The notes under the pieces: generated by a model
Databases searched by the model: none
What the model saw: the letters and a program-made list of their open reading frames with translations, nothing else
What the model was told of the DNA's origin: nothing
Assembly (NCBI GenBank): GCA_002633025.1
Contig: NMRB01000518.1
Coordinates: forward strand, 43,697 to 107,696
Origin: Notospermus geniculatus
Taxonomy: Eukaryota > Nemertea > Pilidiophora > Heteronemertea > Lineidae
DNA length: 64,000 bases
Direction of reading: 5' to 3'
Program-made: the position numbers and the translations under genes
Shown here: positions 22,751 through 32,571 of the stretch, in pieces
How the letters are laid out: each line of letters starts with the position of its first letter
Numbering within the stretch: position 1 is the stretch's first letter

Positions 22751-23159
22751 TAGGGAGGTTTCGCAAATCTGACGAACACGAAGTACGAAATACGAAATTG
22801 GACTTCATTTCCATGACGTATTATGTATTTCAGGAGATGAATGGTACACCGGTACCGCAAATATCGCCGCGATATTTGCGGTACCGGCAACGCCTGCTGC
22901 AAGCGTATGACGTTAGACCGACAGAGTTACGGTGTATATTAAACTTTGAAATTTATCTTTCGTTTCCACTTCGTATCTACGAAGTGGAAATTTAAAAATT
23001 CAAGATGGACCATAACTCTTTCGGGCTTACATGGTATGCTAAAGGACGCACTGGCGGCAGCGACATTTGTGGTAGCAACCATCTCCTGAAATACATTAGT
23101 TCCTGCAAATGAAGTTGAATTTCGTACTTCGTGTTTCGTCAGATTTGCGAAACTCCCTA
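22751..23159. mobile_element. TA-flanked MITE, family 1 (GGGAGGTTTCGCAAATCTGACG)
   Basis: The left end is TAGGGAGGTTTCGCAAATCT and the right end is AGATTTGCGAAACTCCCTA, with TA on both sides. At the same point block A reads GAGACTATACCGCGC without the element, giving a direct empty site. The arms contain ACGAAGTACGAAATACGAAA. A perfect palindrome around CGCGATATTTGCGG lies at about 22853-22886. No ORF of note. Other copies: 42138-42547, 46101-46432 and a right half at 44824-45019. Confidence 0.75.
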
Positions 23160-23250
23160 CTATTACCGCGCACTGGTCCGTCGGAAACGCGTTGGTGGTA
23201 TTTGAACGGGGCGGGGGTATGGGGTGCTCCGGTCGGTCACGGATTATCAG

Positions 23251-23400
23251 TAGGGAGGTTTCGAAATCAAACGATAAACGTAAACTTTACGACAACGTTA
23301 TTTTTCGAACTACATATTAACCAGATTTTATATTGCATTTTCGGTAAAATAACGTTGTCGTTAACGTTTACGTTTTTCGTTTGATTTCTAAACCTCCCTA
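23251..23400. mobile_element. TA-flanked MITE, family 2 (AAATCAAACGATAAACG)
   Basis: 150 bp. The left end is TAGGGAGGTTTCGAAATCAA and the right end is TTGATTTCTAAACCTCCCTA. Inner arms carry AACGTTATTTTT and its complement, so the element can fold end to end. It is absent from block A. Other copies: 25702-25845, 39191-39346, 45020-45172. Confidence 0.75.
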
Positions 23401-23401
23401 T

Positions 23402-23518
23402 TAGGGAGACGTAGAAATAAAACGATAAGCGTAAACTTTACTACAGTGCTATTTTTCATACTACACATTCACCAGATTTTATATTGCATTTTCGGTATTT
23501 GATTTCTAAACCTCCCTA
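23402..23518. mobile_element. family 2 MITE, internally deleted copy
   Basis: It lies directly after the copy at 23251-23400 in the same orientation. The left end is TTAGGGAGACGTAGAAATAA and the right end TTTGATTTCTAAACCTCCCTA. Part of the right inner arm is missing (TTTTCGGTATTTGATTTC). Confidence 0.65.
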
Positions 23519-24332
23519 ATATGAGGCTTACTCTCTTTGACCGGGCAGTCCGGTTTCCTCCTGCAGTACACTAAATTCGCCCAACGTTTCTGATTTGACG
23601 CTCAGCTTCCGACTCAAAATTTCAACGCCCTTTGGTAGTGCTGTGCATGCAGCAGACTCGGGCTTCGTCACAGCACCGGAAGCGCAGCGACAGCTGAGAC
23701 CTCTGCGGGCCCGCGATTGTGAGAAATGTACTCGTAATTGCAGACTGATACTAGATAAGTCAAACGTCCCGACAAATATCGGTCACCTAATTATTGACGT
23801 TTTTCACACCCTGATTTTCTTTCGAATGGTCCATCTTCGGAATGCGGTTAATTGATAAACAGGTCAAAGAGTTACGCAACGAGTCGTGAACTGGAGCAGA
23901 TGTGAATGGAATTGTAGCCAAGGGAGAAAAATGTCCAGGTGTGACAGGAATCAAAGTCCCCCTGGAATCAAAGCCCGGTTTTATTGTTCAGCGNGGAGAA
24001 AAAATGAAGAAGCCATGAAAAAGGAAATCGATAGAGTGAAAAATCCTCTTGACCGACATGGTTCCTGATCGGTATCAGACTGATAAAACCAGGGTAAGGA
24101 CCGCTTGTGAATATTCAACTGCCTGAAGTATTCCAGGTGCTTTGATTGATTTGATTGGGAGATACCTTTAGATTACAGAATATAATTTCAGTACCGTATA
24201 CATCACCGCCGACGGGTCGGTACCATGCATGGGGACGAGGATGCTCGGACGGAGTAACGTCACAAATCTCGTTGTTTGATATCGTGAGTTGGTCACAACA
24301 TGTTGTGTCACATGGGTTCAATCTTGGAGAGG

Positions 24333-24369
24333 TATAAGAGGGGAGGTCGGCGTGGCATCACGATCATTC
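24333..24369 (+). promoter_or_regulatory. candidate core promoter of the deiodinase gene
   Basis: TATAAG at 24333-24338 and an initiator-like TCATTC at 24364-24369 are 33 bases apart (first T to the initiator A). The first ATG of the deiodinase is 34 bases further on. The spacing fits a TATA/Inr promoter and supports choosing the ATG at 24400. Prediction by eye only. Confidence 0.4.
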
Positions 24370-24399
24370 GGCCTCCGGAGACCCACGAGAGCGGTTGTG

Positions 24400-25272
24400 A
24401 TGGCTGCAGACGCCAGTAAGACACCGGGCGTGGTGTTCAGACGTTTTCGTTTTGTTCATGCAGTTATCAGGTTCTCAGCTATTATCATCGCGATAAGCTT
24501 TGCGAAGATCATTCTGACGTTAATTCAACTTGTTCCTCTGGTAAAGAGGGCATTCGTCAATAAGGTTGTCGAGTTGGCAAGCCGGCGGGGGACAGATGAA
24601 TTTGACGTGGAGAAGGCCAATTCTCTATTTACGAACGAATGTTTCTTCCATGTGGTACGGACGCACTACAGCGATGTCATGAGAGACGCAGAAGTTGGTC
24701 TGGCTGCGCCCAACACAAGTGTCTTCTCCGTCAGTGAGCAGCGCTGGCGGCGCGTGTTGGACGTAGCCCGCCCGGACCGATACACGGTGCTGATATTCGG
24801 CAACTGTTCCTGACCACCATTTATGCGGGAGCTAGACGCTCTCGCGACCATAGCGGCCGATTTCTCTCACATCGCCGATTTCGTTCTCGTCTATACGGAA
24901 GAATCACATCCGACGGACAGATGGACATTCGGTAATGGAGCGAAATATCAGATAAATTCTCATACCGTATTGGAGGACCGCATGACGGCGGCGGGACATC
25001 TTACTCCACTGGAATTGCCTTTTTCGTTGTTTCTTGATTCGATGGACAACGAGTGTCTTCGTGCATACGCCGGGGCGAACGGCAGGATTTATATAATAAA
25101 GGACGGAATTGTACTATTTCAAGGGGGAGTTGGACCATTCAATTTCAGACCGGCGGATATCCGCCAGTGGTTTGACCGGAATCTTACCATGACAGATAAG
25201 GACTCGTCAAGTAAAGTTTGTGTGTTCACCGAGACTGAGGTCGGCACGCCCATGACGGAAACAGAGGAATAG
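24400..25272 (+). CDS. DIO: iodothyronine deiodinase-like selenoprotein (in-frame TGA = Sec)
   Basis: Thioredoxin-fold membrane selenoenzyme family that removes iodine from thyroid hormones by reductive deiodination. Intronless, 290 residues. One membrane segment lies at about residues 25-46 (FSAIIIAISFAKIILTLI) after a basic N-terminus, as in vertebrate enzymes. The catalytic region reads FGNCS, TGA (24811-24813, residue 138), PPFMRELD, matching the family's FGSCT-Sec-PPF signature. EESHPTDRW (about 167-175) carries the conserved catalytic-site His, followed by LEDRMTAA and a C-terminal YIIKDGIVLFQGGVGPF. Strong homology on both sides of the TGA in one frame shows it is read as selenocysteine, not stop. 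The start is the first ATG, just after a TATA/Inr-like promoter. The stop is TAG at 25270-25272. I could not find a convincing SECIS element by eye. Substrate preference (T4, T3 or another iodinated tyrosine derivative) cannot be told. Confidence 0.93.
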
Positions 25273-27403
25273 GGATCCGACAGGTAAGGCATTTTCATGG
25301 GTCCGTGGGATTTAATAAAGCGCTTGTATATAGACAGCAGAACATTTCATTTTTTTAATATACACATAAAGTATTAAGTTTATTTAGTAATATTTTAGTA
25401 ATATTAGTCCTTCTTTTTATCATTCAACGATCTTTGGGACTGAAGAGAGATACTGTCCTTAACTGAGTGGTGATTACACTTTGCTAATGAACAAAAAAAA
25501 ATGACCAATTTAGGATTAGGATTTCGGTGTCCTCGACAGATAAGTGGCCTTGTGGCTGAATGTCCGCTGAGAGAGGTCCCGCTGTTGGCCTAACAACTGG
25601 TTCATGTAGGGTCGGGACGAAACTTCCAGATAGGGGCAAAAATCGGTTGGGTGGTATTCCCCGTGTATGACTGGCGGGAATTTGATTGCATGCACGAAAT
25701 TTTAAAAATCAAACGATAAACGTTAACGTTAACGACTACGTTATTTTTGTACCGAAAATGCAGTTATAAAATTTGCTCAATGTGTAGTATGAAAATAACC
25801 TTGTCGTAAGGTTTACGTTTATCGTTTGACTTCTAAACCTCCCTATAGCAACAAGTTAAACGCATCACACGACCAATAATTTGGCGGCTGCTGATTTGCA
25901 GTATAAAGTGTCCCAACTGTGTCCGGGGAACGGTCGTCTTCGAACGTCATCGAACGAACTCACGACGACAGTTTCCACGGGGTTTCATTCCTCTTGCACC
26001 AGAATGCCAAAATAATTTCTAACACTTGTTTCGGTTTTTGTCGTTCCAGATAACAAAATAGAAACTCTTCCGGAAAATACGAACTGGTTCGGGTAAGAAA
26101 TCAACGTCTCGGCGATGTGTTGATTGACGGACGGCGGACAGCGCGCGCGCGGCGATGATGGTCGAGACGACCAGACGGCGAAGACACGGGAGAGCGGGCA
26201 AAGTCAAGCTCGATATGGGACCTTTTGTGAGCTTTGAACAACGTAAACATTGACTGATATAAAGTTAGCGGATTCAATTCAAAGCTGTGGACTTGTCTTT
26301 TGCTATTATAAACATTTTTTATAAATCATATCGGAGAGGATGCGGGAGAGACAACTCAAACGTCTGTTTGCGGAGCAATCGTCATTCCCAGTCGCAAACA
26401 GAAAAAATGTGTCGTTCATGACAAGTGTTTGCGCACGGTTTCTAAGAGCTTTTAGGGGCTTTTCTCTATTAATTCCAGCCGAATGCGGCTTAGACCACCT
26501 GGATTATGGAGTGTCCTCGGCCGCCAATATCGATTCATTTCTAGGCTTTTTACTTGTTTTCTCTTGACCGATATAAACATTCCACTTATCTGAAGCACCA
26601 CTCCAATGAAAACTCGGTGAGTTGCGGTCTGTCTCCCGCGCGGTCGTCGTTATTTGGAATTTTTCATACTGGCACCGAATTCAACTGGTAAAGCCTGCCA
26701 CAAATCCACCGGGCCCCGTACATTTTTCCCCACCAAGCGGCTTGCCGTGGATTTTAAAGACACTAGCCTACGGGTCCATTACGATTTTCATGTTCATTTT
26801 CATTTTCATTTTCATTTCTACGGTTTTCATTCCCCGGGGCTCGGCCGGGCAATCTGCTGTTTTTACTCGCCGCCTACGGGCCCCGGTGGATGTGACAGGG
26901 GCTTAATGGTCGAATTGGTTGATAGTGGATGCAGGCCCTAAAATATAATAATTTATTGATAAGACTAGGCTCCACGTGACTATGATGGCTTAAAACATTG
27001 ACTTTCAGTGTTACCATTTGTTGTGCCCACAGATATAGGCCTCGGCCAGGCCAAGCGGTTATTCCCGTGCAGCGGAGATGATTCAATGGTTCCTCAACTT
27101 CACCACGTATGATGAGGGTAACTACAACGTCCATTGGGCGCGGTTACACTTTGATGTTTTGGTGCAAGTGACGTGCGGGGTCCTGTTGAAAACTCGTTGC
27201 ATGAGTGGGAACCATTGAACGACTCGTCTCTCACTAATTAGGGTTAAGCTAATTCTTGCTTTGCTTGATTGAACATGTATTTAAAAAGTCACAAAGGCCT
27301 CACTTATGGCGAGTTGTATTAAAATAAACCAACTTCATTTTTAAAAATCGCGGTTTTTAAAAAAACACGTTTTTTTAAAAAGTTGGTTTAAAAAACAGTT
27401 TTT
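25273..27403. other. deiodinase 3' flank, no gene recognised
   Basis: It contains AATAAA at 25314-25319, a strong splice-donor match CAG|GTAAGG at 25281-25289, a degenerate SINE-like stretch (about 25545-25595), a family 2 MITE (25702-25845) and a TTCATTTT microsatellite (about 26790-26820). Open frames here are short and show no recognisable domain. Confidence 0.5.
25702..25845. mobile_element. family 2 MITE copy downstream of deiodinase
   Basis: Left end AATTTTAAAAATCAAACGAT is degraded; right end is TTGACTTCTAAACCTCCCTA. It has the AACGATAAACGTTAACG arms of the family. Confidence 0.65.
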
Positions 27404-27405
27404 TA

Positions 27406-28116
27406 CGGTGGCCCATAAGGGACATTTAGTTTTTATTTTATATTTTTATTTTTTTTTCTACTTTTCTCCGCGGAATAAACTTTTCTCCGCGGAAATAATG
27501 TTTTCTCCGCGGAAATAATGTTTTCTCCGCGGAATTAAACTTTTCTCCGCGGAAATAATGTTTTCTCCGCGGAAATAATGTTTTCTCCGCGGAAATAATG
27601 TTTTCTCCGCGGAAATAACTTTATTCCGCGGAGAAAACTTTTCTCCGCGGAATTAAACTTTTCTCCGCGGAATTAAACTTTTCTCCGCGAATTTAACTTT
27701 GTAGAAATCGCTGATCAAGGCCAGAGTTTTTCCACGTGGAGACAAGTTTATTCCACGGAATAAAGTTATTTCCGCGGAGAAAACATTATTTGCGCGGAGA
27801 AAACTTTAATTCCGCGGAGAAAAGTTTTCTCCGCGGAGAAAACATTATTTCCGCGGAGAAAACATTATTTCCGCGGAGAAAACATTATTTCCGCAGAGAA
27901 AAGTTTAATTCCGCGGAGAAAAGTTTTCTCCGCGGAGAAAACATTATTTCCGCGGAGAAAACATTATTTCCGCGGGGAAAAGTTTAATTCCGCGGAGAAA
28001 ACATTATTTCCGCGGAGAAAACATTATTTCCGCGGAGAAAAGTTTATTCCGCGGAGAAAAGTAGAAAAAAAAATAAAAATATAGAATAAAAACTAAATGT
28101 CCCTTGTGGGCCACCG
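27406..28116. mobile_element. foldback element with CCGCGG repeat arms, copy 1
   Basis: The TIRs start CGGTGGCCCATAAGGGACAT and end ATGTCCCTTGTGGGCCACCG, with TA on both sides (TA target duplication). Each arm is an array of about 20-base units TTTTCTCCGCGGAAATAATG; the right arm has the complementary units. More than 20 CCGCGG sites occur. The centre (about 27690-27765) is unique text containing AGAAATCGCTGATCAA and TCCACGTGGAGACAAG. Open frames through the array are repeat translations, not genes. A sister copy is at 63150-63842. Confidence 0.8.
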
Positions 28117-29463
28117 TAGTTTTTTCCACTCGGAAAATGAATAAAAAACGAGGGCCGTTAGAGATTGTTTGCAGGGTAAAATTCAAAAGGTTAAAGTCGA
28201 CCTCAGAGTTAAGGAGGCTTCTAGAATATGGGCCCAAGTTTTTTTTTTGAAAATCCAAGATTCTTTGCAATGGAGTAAAAGAAACCTAGTTTTTTTTAAA
28301 ACCAGGTAGGGCCTATTGATTAAATGAACAAGGCTTGCCATAGATCTGATGGCAGAACCGAACGCATAGGGGTCACCGGGGGTCGGGGCCCGAACGACCC
28401 CCCCCCTTTCAGGGAGAAAATCTTCCAGAATTGACCGGGAAATGCCCTTAGGCCTACCTCCCATAGCAGGGCTTTGGTCTCGCTCCTCTTCTGATGAAGA
28501 CTGTAGCGAGCTAAAAACCCCTGCTGTGGGAGGATGCCTTCTCCCATGATAAAGTCAGACCCTTTCTTGAATTACCGTACCTAAAATGAAAAACCTGGCT
28601 ACGCCTATGGAACGTCCTTGATTACACGACCCCNATTATTAGGCCTACTCTTACCCATTGTTTACAATGGTTAACCCGATATTCCCGCGAACTAACCCGA
28701 TAATCCCGCTAAAGGCTTCAGGGGCCTGTGCGTAAAAGTATCGACATGATCGATCCTACAACCATCGATAGGCCTACAACGCGGTCTCACGAGAAGTTCA
28801 ATTAAAAACTTCGGAGCACTTTTTGCCCGGCACTTTTTGACGCGGGATCATTTTGAAGTTGCTTGAAAAAGACCCCCGGAAAAGACCTTTTCCCCGAAAT
28901 AAAAAAGAAATAAAGGTGCCCCCTGAGGTGATAGTCACCACGAACTGACAAGATGGCCCACACACCCCCATGCCCGGCTGCCGGCTCCCACCCACTCTGG
29001 CATGCCGCGAGAAGACTGTGTGTTACCTTGACATAATTCGGACTACTCTCGCACAAATTTCGTGAAATACAAACATTACAAAATACGTTTTCCAGATAGA
29101 TTTGGCTTTTCTGAGTTTGTTTGGTACATTTTATCGAAATTTAGAACGCTCATTTGTACACAACTCTGCTTTTTCCCGGGGGTGGCTGATCGAAAGAACA
29201 GTCCATGACCGCTGAGTGCCACACTTCAAGTGATAAAATGTCTGTAATTACATCATTATTTCAAAATTCTCTGATAAAACATGGATAATTATTCAATTCT
29301 CTAAATAATGATGTACAGGTCGGTGGGGTTCGTTGAGTATACGGAACCAAAAATCTGATTTATTCTAGGCGACTAACACAGAATTTTCGCCCAGCGCTCT
29401 GCAATTCATAACTCGCGCGCAGATTACTTTTGTGCTTTCTCGGAGGTCCGCAAAATTGTTTCG
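28117..29463. other. intergenic, no gene recognised
   Basis: It contains a single n at 28634 and several short open frames without recognisable domains. About 28500-28560 (AAAAACCCCTGCTGTGGGAGGATGCC) resembles 49680-49710 in the MOCS1 region, indicating a dispersed repeat. Confidence 0.45.
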
Positions 29464-29466
29464 CAA

Positions 29467-29516
29467 ACCAATAAAAGCAGGCGCGTACTCGAGTGATCAT
29501 CATTCGCATTCATTCG
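29467..29516 (+). promoter_or_regulatory. histone H1 promoter: CCAAT, ATAAAAG, TCATTCG cap
   Basis: CCAAT at 29468-29472 overlaps ATAAAAG at 29471-29477. About 30 bases on, TCATTCG occurs twice (29500-29506 and 29510-29516). This matches the PyCATTCPu cap motif described for sea urchin histone genes, at the correct distance from the TATA-like box. The start codon follows about 60 bases later. Confidence 0.65.
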
Positions 29517-29570
29517 TGTCTGCTCATCACAAGTCTTGATTCTTGCTCTAGAAAACTGTTTTTTTTCGAA

Positions 29571-30197
29571 ATGCCAAGTCCTAGAAAGAAGTCACCATCC
29601 CCAGCGAGGGCTGCTTCGCCCTCCAAGAAAAGGTCTGCTTCCCCCAAGAAGAGGAAGAGGGCTGGGTCACCTAAAAAGAGAGTAAAGAAAGCAGCAGCTC
29701 ATCCAAAGACCTTGGACATGGTGGTTGCAGCTGTGGGAGCAATGAAAGAACGTGGAGGCTCATCTCGCCAGGCTATTGCCAAGTACATCCTGGCAAACTA
29801 CAGGGGAATTGTTCCGTCAAGGCTTCCCGCTATGCTCCGCCTGGCCCTGGCCCGTGGTTTGGCCAGTAAAGTGCTCGTCCGCCCAAGGGCATCGAAAGCC
29901 GTCGGTGCCAATGGTCGTTTCCGTCTTGGAAAAGTACCCAAGAAACGAAAGAAGAAAGCTGCTAAGAAGAAGAAGGCACCAAGGAAGAAGAAAGCAAAGA
30001 AGGCTAAGAAAGGAAAGGCAAAGAAGAAATCACCAAAGAAAGCCAAGAAATCTGCAAAGAAGACTACAAAAGCAAGAAGAGCTAAGAGCCCCAAAAGAAG
30101 GCCAGCTAAAAAGGCCACAAAGAAAAGTGCAAGCCCCAAACCAGCAAAGGCAAGGCGAGCAAAATCACCAAAGAGGAAAAGATCTGCCAAGAAGTAA
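29571..30197 (+). CDS. linker histone H1, sperm-type, replication-dependent
   Basis: 208-residue intronless linker histone that binds nucleosome entry/exit DNA and compacts chromatin. The N-terminal tail (about 1-45) starts MPSPRKKSPSPARAASPSKK and is rich in SPKK-type minor-groove motifs, the hallmark of echinoderm sperm H1. The winged-helix globular domain (about 46-125) includes HPKTLDMVVAAVGAMKERGG, SSRQAIAKYILANYRGI and GANGRFRLGK. The Lys/Ala tail (about 126-208) again has SPKR repeats and ends KRSAKK. The ATG at 29571 is the first in frame; upstream codons precede the predicted cap sites. The gene lacks introns and is followed by a histone stem-loop, the expected architecture. It could be testis-restricted, but the sequence does not prove that. 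Confidence 0.95.
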   Translation: MPSPRKKSPSPARAASPSKKRSASPKKRKRAGSPKKRVKKAAAHPKTLDMVVAAVGAMKERGGSSRQAIAKYILANYRGIVPSRLPAMLRLALARGLASKVLVRPRASKAVGANGRFRLGKVPKKRKKKAAKKKKAPRKKKAKKAKKGKAKKKSPKKAKKSAKKTTKARRAKSPKRRPAKKATKKSASPKPAKARRAKSPKRKRSAKK

Positions 30198-30237
30198 AAA
30201 GTCCGGTTCAGCAGCAGAGGAAGTTTAAATCACCAAC

Positions 30238-30253
30238 GGCCCTTATCAGGGCC
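30238..30253 (+). terminator. histone mRNA 3' stem-loop
   Basis: GGCCCT-TATC-AGGGCC is a perfect 6-bp stem with a 4-base loop, preceded by CAA and followed by ACCCCAAATAATAAGAGACC, whose AATAAGAGA could be the purine-rich histone downstream element. The loop is UAUC rather than the usual UYUC. It lies 41 bases after the stop codon. The transcript is therefore expected to be cleaved without polyadenylation. Confidence 0.85.
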
Positions 30254-30469
30254 ACCCCAAATAATAAGAGACCAACTGAAGACAGTCATAGGGCCTAATA
30301 ATAGGCCCCCCTACAATGTAATAATTCCTTGCTAAAACAAGAATTGGCCGAGACTTATTATAACATGATAATAGGCCTCGGCCCTAATAAATTGTGAAGA
30401 AAAAGGCTTCGTCCTAGGCCTACTGTAGCATAGGCCTAGCTAGGGCACTAGGCTACAGTAAGCTACTTA

Positions 30470-32547
30470 ATAGGCCTAGGCCTATTAAGTCTAAGGTCCT
30501 TTATTCAACACAAAAAGATTTATTAGGCCTAGTAGGTCTAGGCCTAGGCCTACGCCTACAAACTTTATGGGCCCAGGGGCCATATGCATAAAACTACTTA
30601 AGTATGAAAATCCCAAGGGATTCCCTCAAACCACCACTAAAGTGGAAATCTTAACTTAAGGGAGATGCAAAAAGCTACTTCATGACTTTGGAATAGTGAA
30701 AGCCTCAAAATCACCCTTAACTCTAAAGTGTGGTCACAGTTCCCTTAAAGCGGACTGTTCGTGCCGAGTCAAAGATTCCACAGCACCGTTTCCGGAGCGG
30801 CCGCCGCAATGCATTTACCAGTTGTTGTTACGAATAAAACGGGACGTTTTATTATTTTTGGTTCACTTTGGACAGACGCGAGCAATCCGCTTTAACTGAC
30901 TCCTTAACTTCACAGTTGTGGCAGACACAGGTTGGAATATGCTATCCATGCTGTTTTTTAATGCATGCTAGCCAAATAGGCCGGGGAAATTATGTGCTAG
31001 GCTAGGGTGGGATAACATTGAACTGTGCCAAGGATTTTGATTTGACAGACCATGTATCCTCTTTCTGTCCTACCAATTTGGCAACCTTTTTTGTTTTCCA
31101 CCGTTATTAAATAGCCACTTTACACAGTTCCTAACATACTAAAATGTGCATTACAGCATTGCCTGCAGTCATGTTCATGTACTTGCAGCCTACATTTGAG
31201 AAACCTTCCTTAAGTATAACACTCAAGAAATCTGGGAAACCCCTTGAATACTAAAATTTCATTGGCTGACACCACAATTCCTGGAAATACTTTAGTTAAG
31301 GGTTGCCCTTAGCTGAGTATGCCCTTAGTTTGTTTTATGCATACACCTTAAGTATGATACTTGGTAAAGTGAAATCCTTAGACTTTAAGGGTAAGTTTTA
31401 CACTTAACCTAAGGAAGTTTTATGCAATGGCCGCAGGCACCTAGGCCTAGTCCTAAGTAAAAAAATACTTAGGCCTAGGCCTATGAAAAAAATTAGAAAA
31501 AAATCATGAAGCCCCAGCTCATCTCATGCAGGCGTCAAGTCAGAAGTGCTCCAGGCCTTATTCGTGTTATTGGGTCTTTTTGCTGCAATTCCTAAAACTT
31601 CCTACTGGCCCCTAGGCCAAAGGGCCTAAATAAAATCGCTTTGTGGTCATCATTTGCACGATTCCTCTCAAAAATTAAAGTTATCTGCCCCATGGTGGTG
31701 TCCAAGTTATGTGCATGCTGTAGCTTCCTGCTGTAGCTTCAAATCAGAAAGGCACAGTGACTTGTGAGTGTCGCTTGTATTTTGATTGTCACCCACTCAA
31801 CGTTTTGATCAGGCATTTTATAGGCCTTCCGCCGAGGCAATCCTACTGTGCAATAAATCAATCAATCAGAGATAAGACTGAAGAAGCTGAATGCATGCAT
31901 GGTGCGAGGGCAAATCATCACGATTGTGGGTGGGGTCTTCCCATATCATCACGATTTGGCCTTCAATCCAACGAAAACGACACGACCGCGGGACAGGACG
32001 TTTAGTGCCATAATCAGCCGCAAGATAGCGCTAGTGATGCTTCTTCTGGAGGGATAAATGTGACCCCGTCACGCAGCAAAACTAGGCGCATGTCGCTCAG
32101 AATATGAGCCACAACGAACGAAGATGACACCAGGAGAGAATGGAAGAATCATTTCAGATTTCACAATAGACAGACAATATTGAAACTGACAAATTTTGGT
32201 CTCATCCTGCCAAGTTCAGAGCGACATGCGCCTACTTTTGCTGTGACGGGTCACAAATACAACAAACTGTATCCCCCACACAATATCATAGCATGTAGGA
32301 TCAGATCCGAGTTGATTATGTACCTACTTGACGTCATTCGTGCAACCTAAAGCCAGGGGGCTTTTATAACTGACAATTGGACTGTCAGAGTGGCGCAATA
32401 TCCCGCCCGGTCGAACCATGTCTGTGATAGAGAGGGCGACTTTCTCTGATACCGCCATTCTCTGGGCTCTCCGGTTTCCTCCTGCAGTACTTGGATTCGT
32501 CTTTAGAGCTAATGCCGTGTTTAGCGTGCAGCACTCAATTCCGAATT
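30470..32547. repeat. duplicated segment C1 (partner of 33022-34195)
   Basis: It starts in AGGCCTA-rich text (AAGTCTAAGGTCCTTT) and ends at the N-run 32548-32571 within the text CAATTCCGAATT. It is near-identical to 33022-34195 except for the Harbinger-like insertion and a different stretch at about 31530-31635. No gene recognised. Confidence 0.8.
30577..31433. mobile_element. PIF/Harbinger-like non-autonomous element with CAG target duplication
   Basis: The left end is GGGGCCATATGCATAAAACT; the complement of the right end is CGGCCATTGCATAAAACTTC. CAG flanks both sides. The sister segment at 33130-33145 reads CCCAGGCACC with one CAG and no insert, giving an empty site. A 3-bp CWG duplication and GGGCC ends fit PIF/Harbinger. 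No transposase ORF is present in 857 bp. Confidence 0.65.
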
Positions 32548-32571
32548 NNNNNNNNNNNNNNNNNNNNNNNN
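32548..32571. other. assembly gap (24 N)
   Basis: Run of N exactly at the right end of duplicated segment C1. Confidence 0.99.

Noticed and set aside
22714-22995. 93-codon frame at 22714-22995
   Set aside because: It runs across the junction into a MITE and is explained by the inverted ACGAAGTACGAAAT arms.
24811-24813. TGA as a true stop or pseudogene lesion in the deiodinase
   Set aside because: It falls exactly at the catalytic Sec codon, and conserved sequence continues in the same frame on both sides with no other lesion.
25273-25900. SECIS element in the proximal 3' flank
   Set aside because: Several RTGA/GA pairs were tried by eye (for example around 25440-25485 and 25555-25620); none gave a stem of about ten pairs with an A-rich apical loop.
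26622-26941. Overlapping frames with FHVHFHFHF repeat
   Set aside because: They translate a TTCATTTT microsatellite; no homology.
27736-27987. Open frame translating as repeated RGENxxSAEK units
   Set aside because: It is only the CCGCGGAGAAAA array in translation; similar frames appear in copy 2.
27420-28070. CRISPR-like array of regularly spaced repeats
   Set aside because: Repeats are contiguous without unique spacers, are inverted between arms, and lie inside a TIR-bounded eukaryotic element.
29752-30228. Second 158-codon frame over the histone H1 gene, and 29798-30190 on the minus strand
   Set aside because: Both are shadows of the Lys-rich H1 coding sequence.
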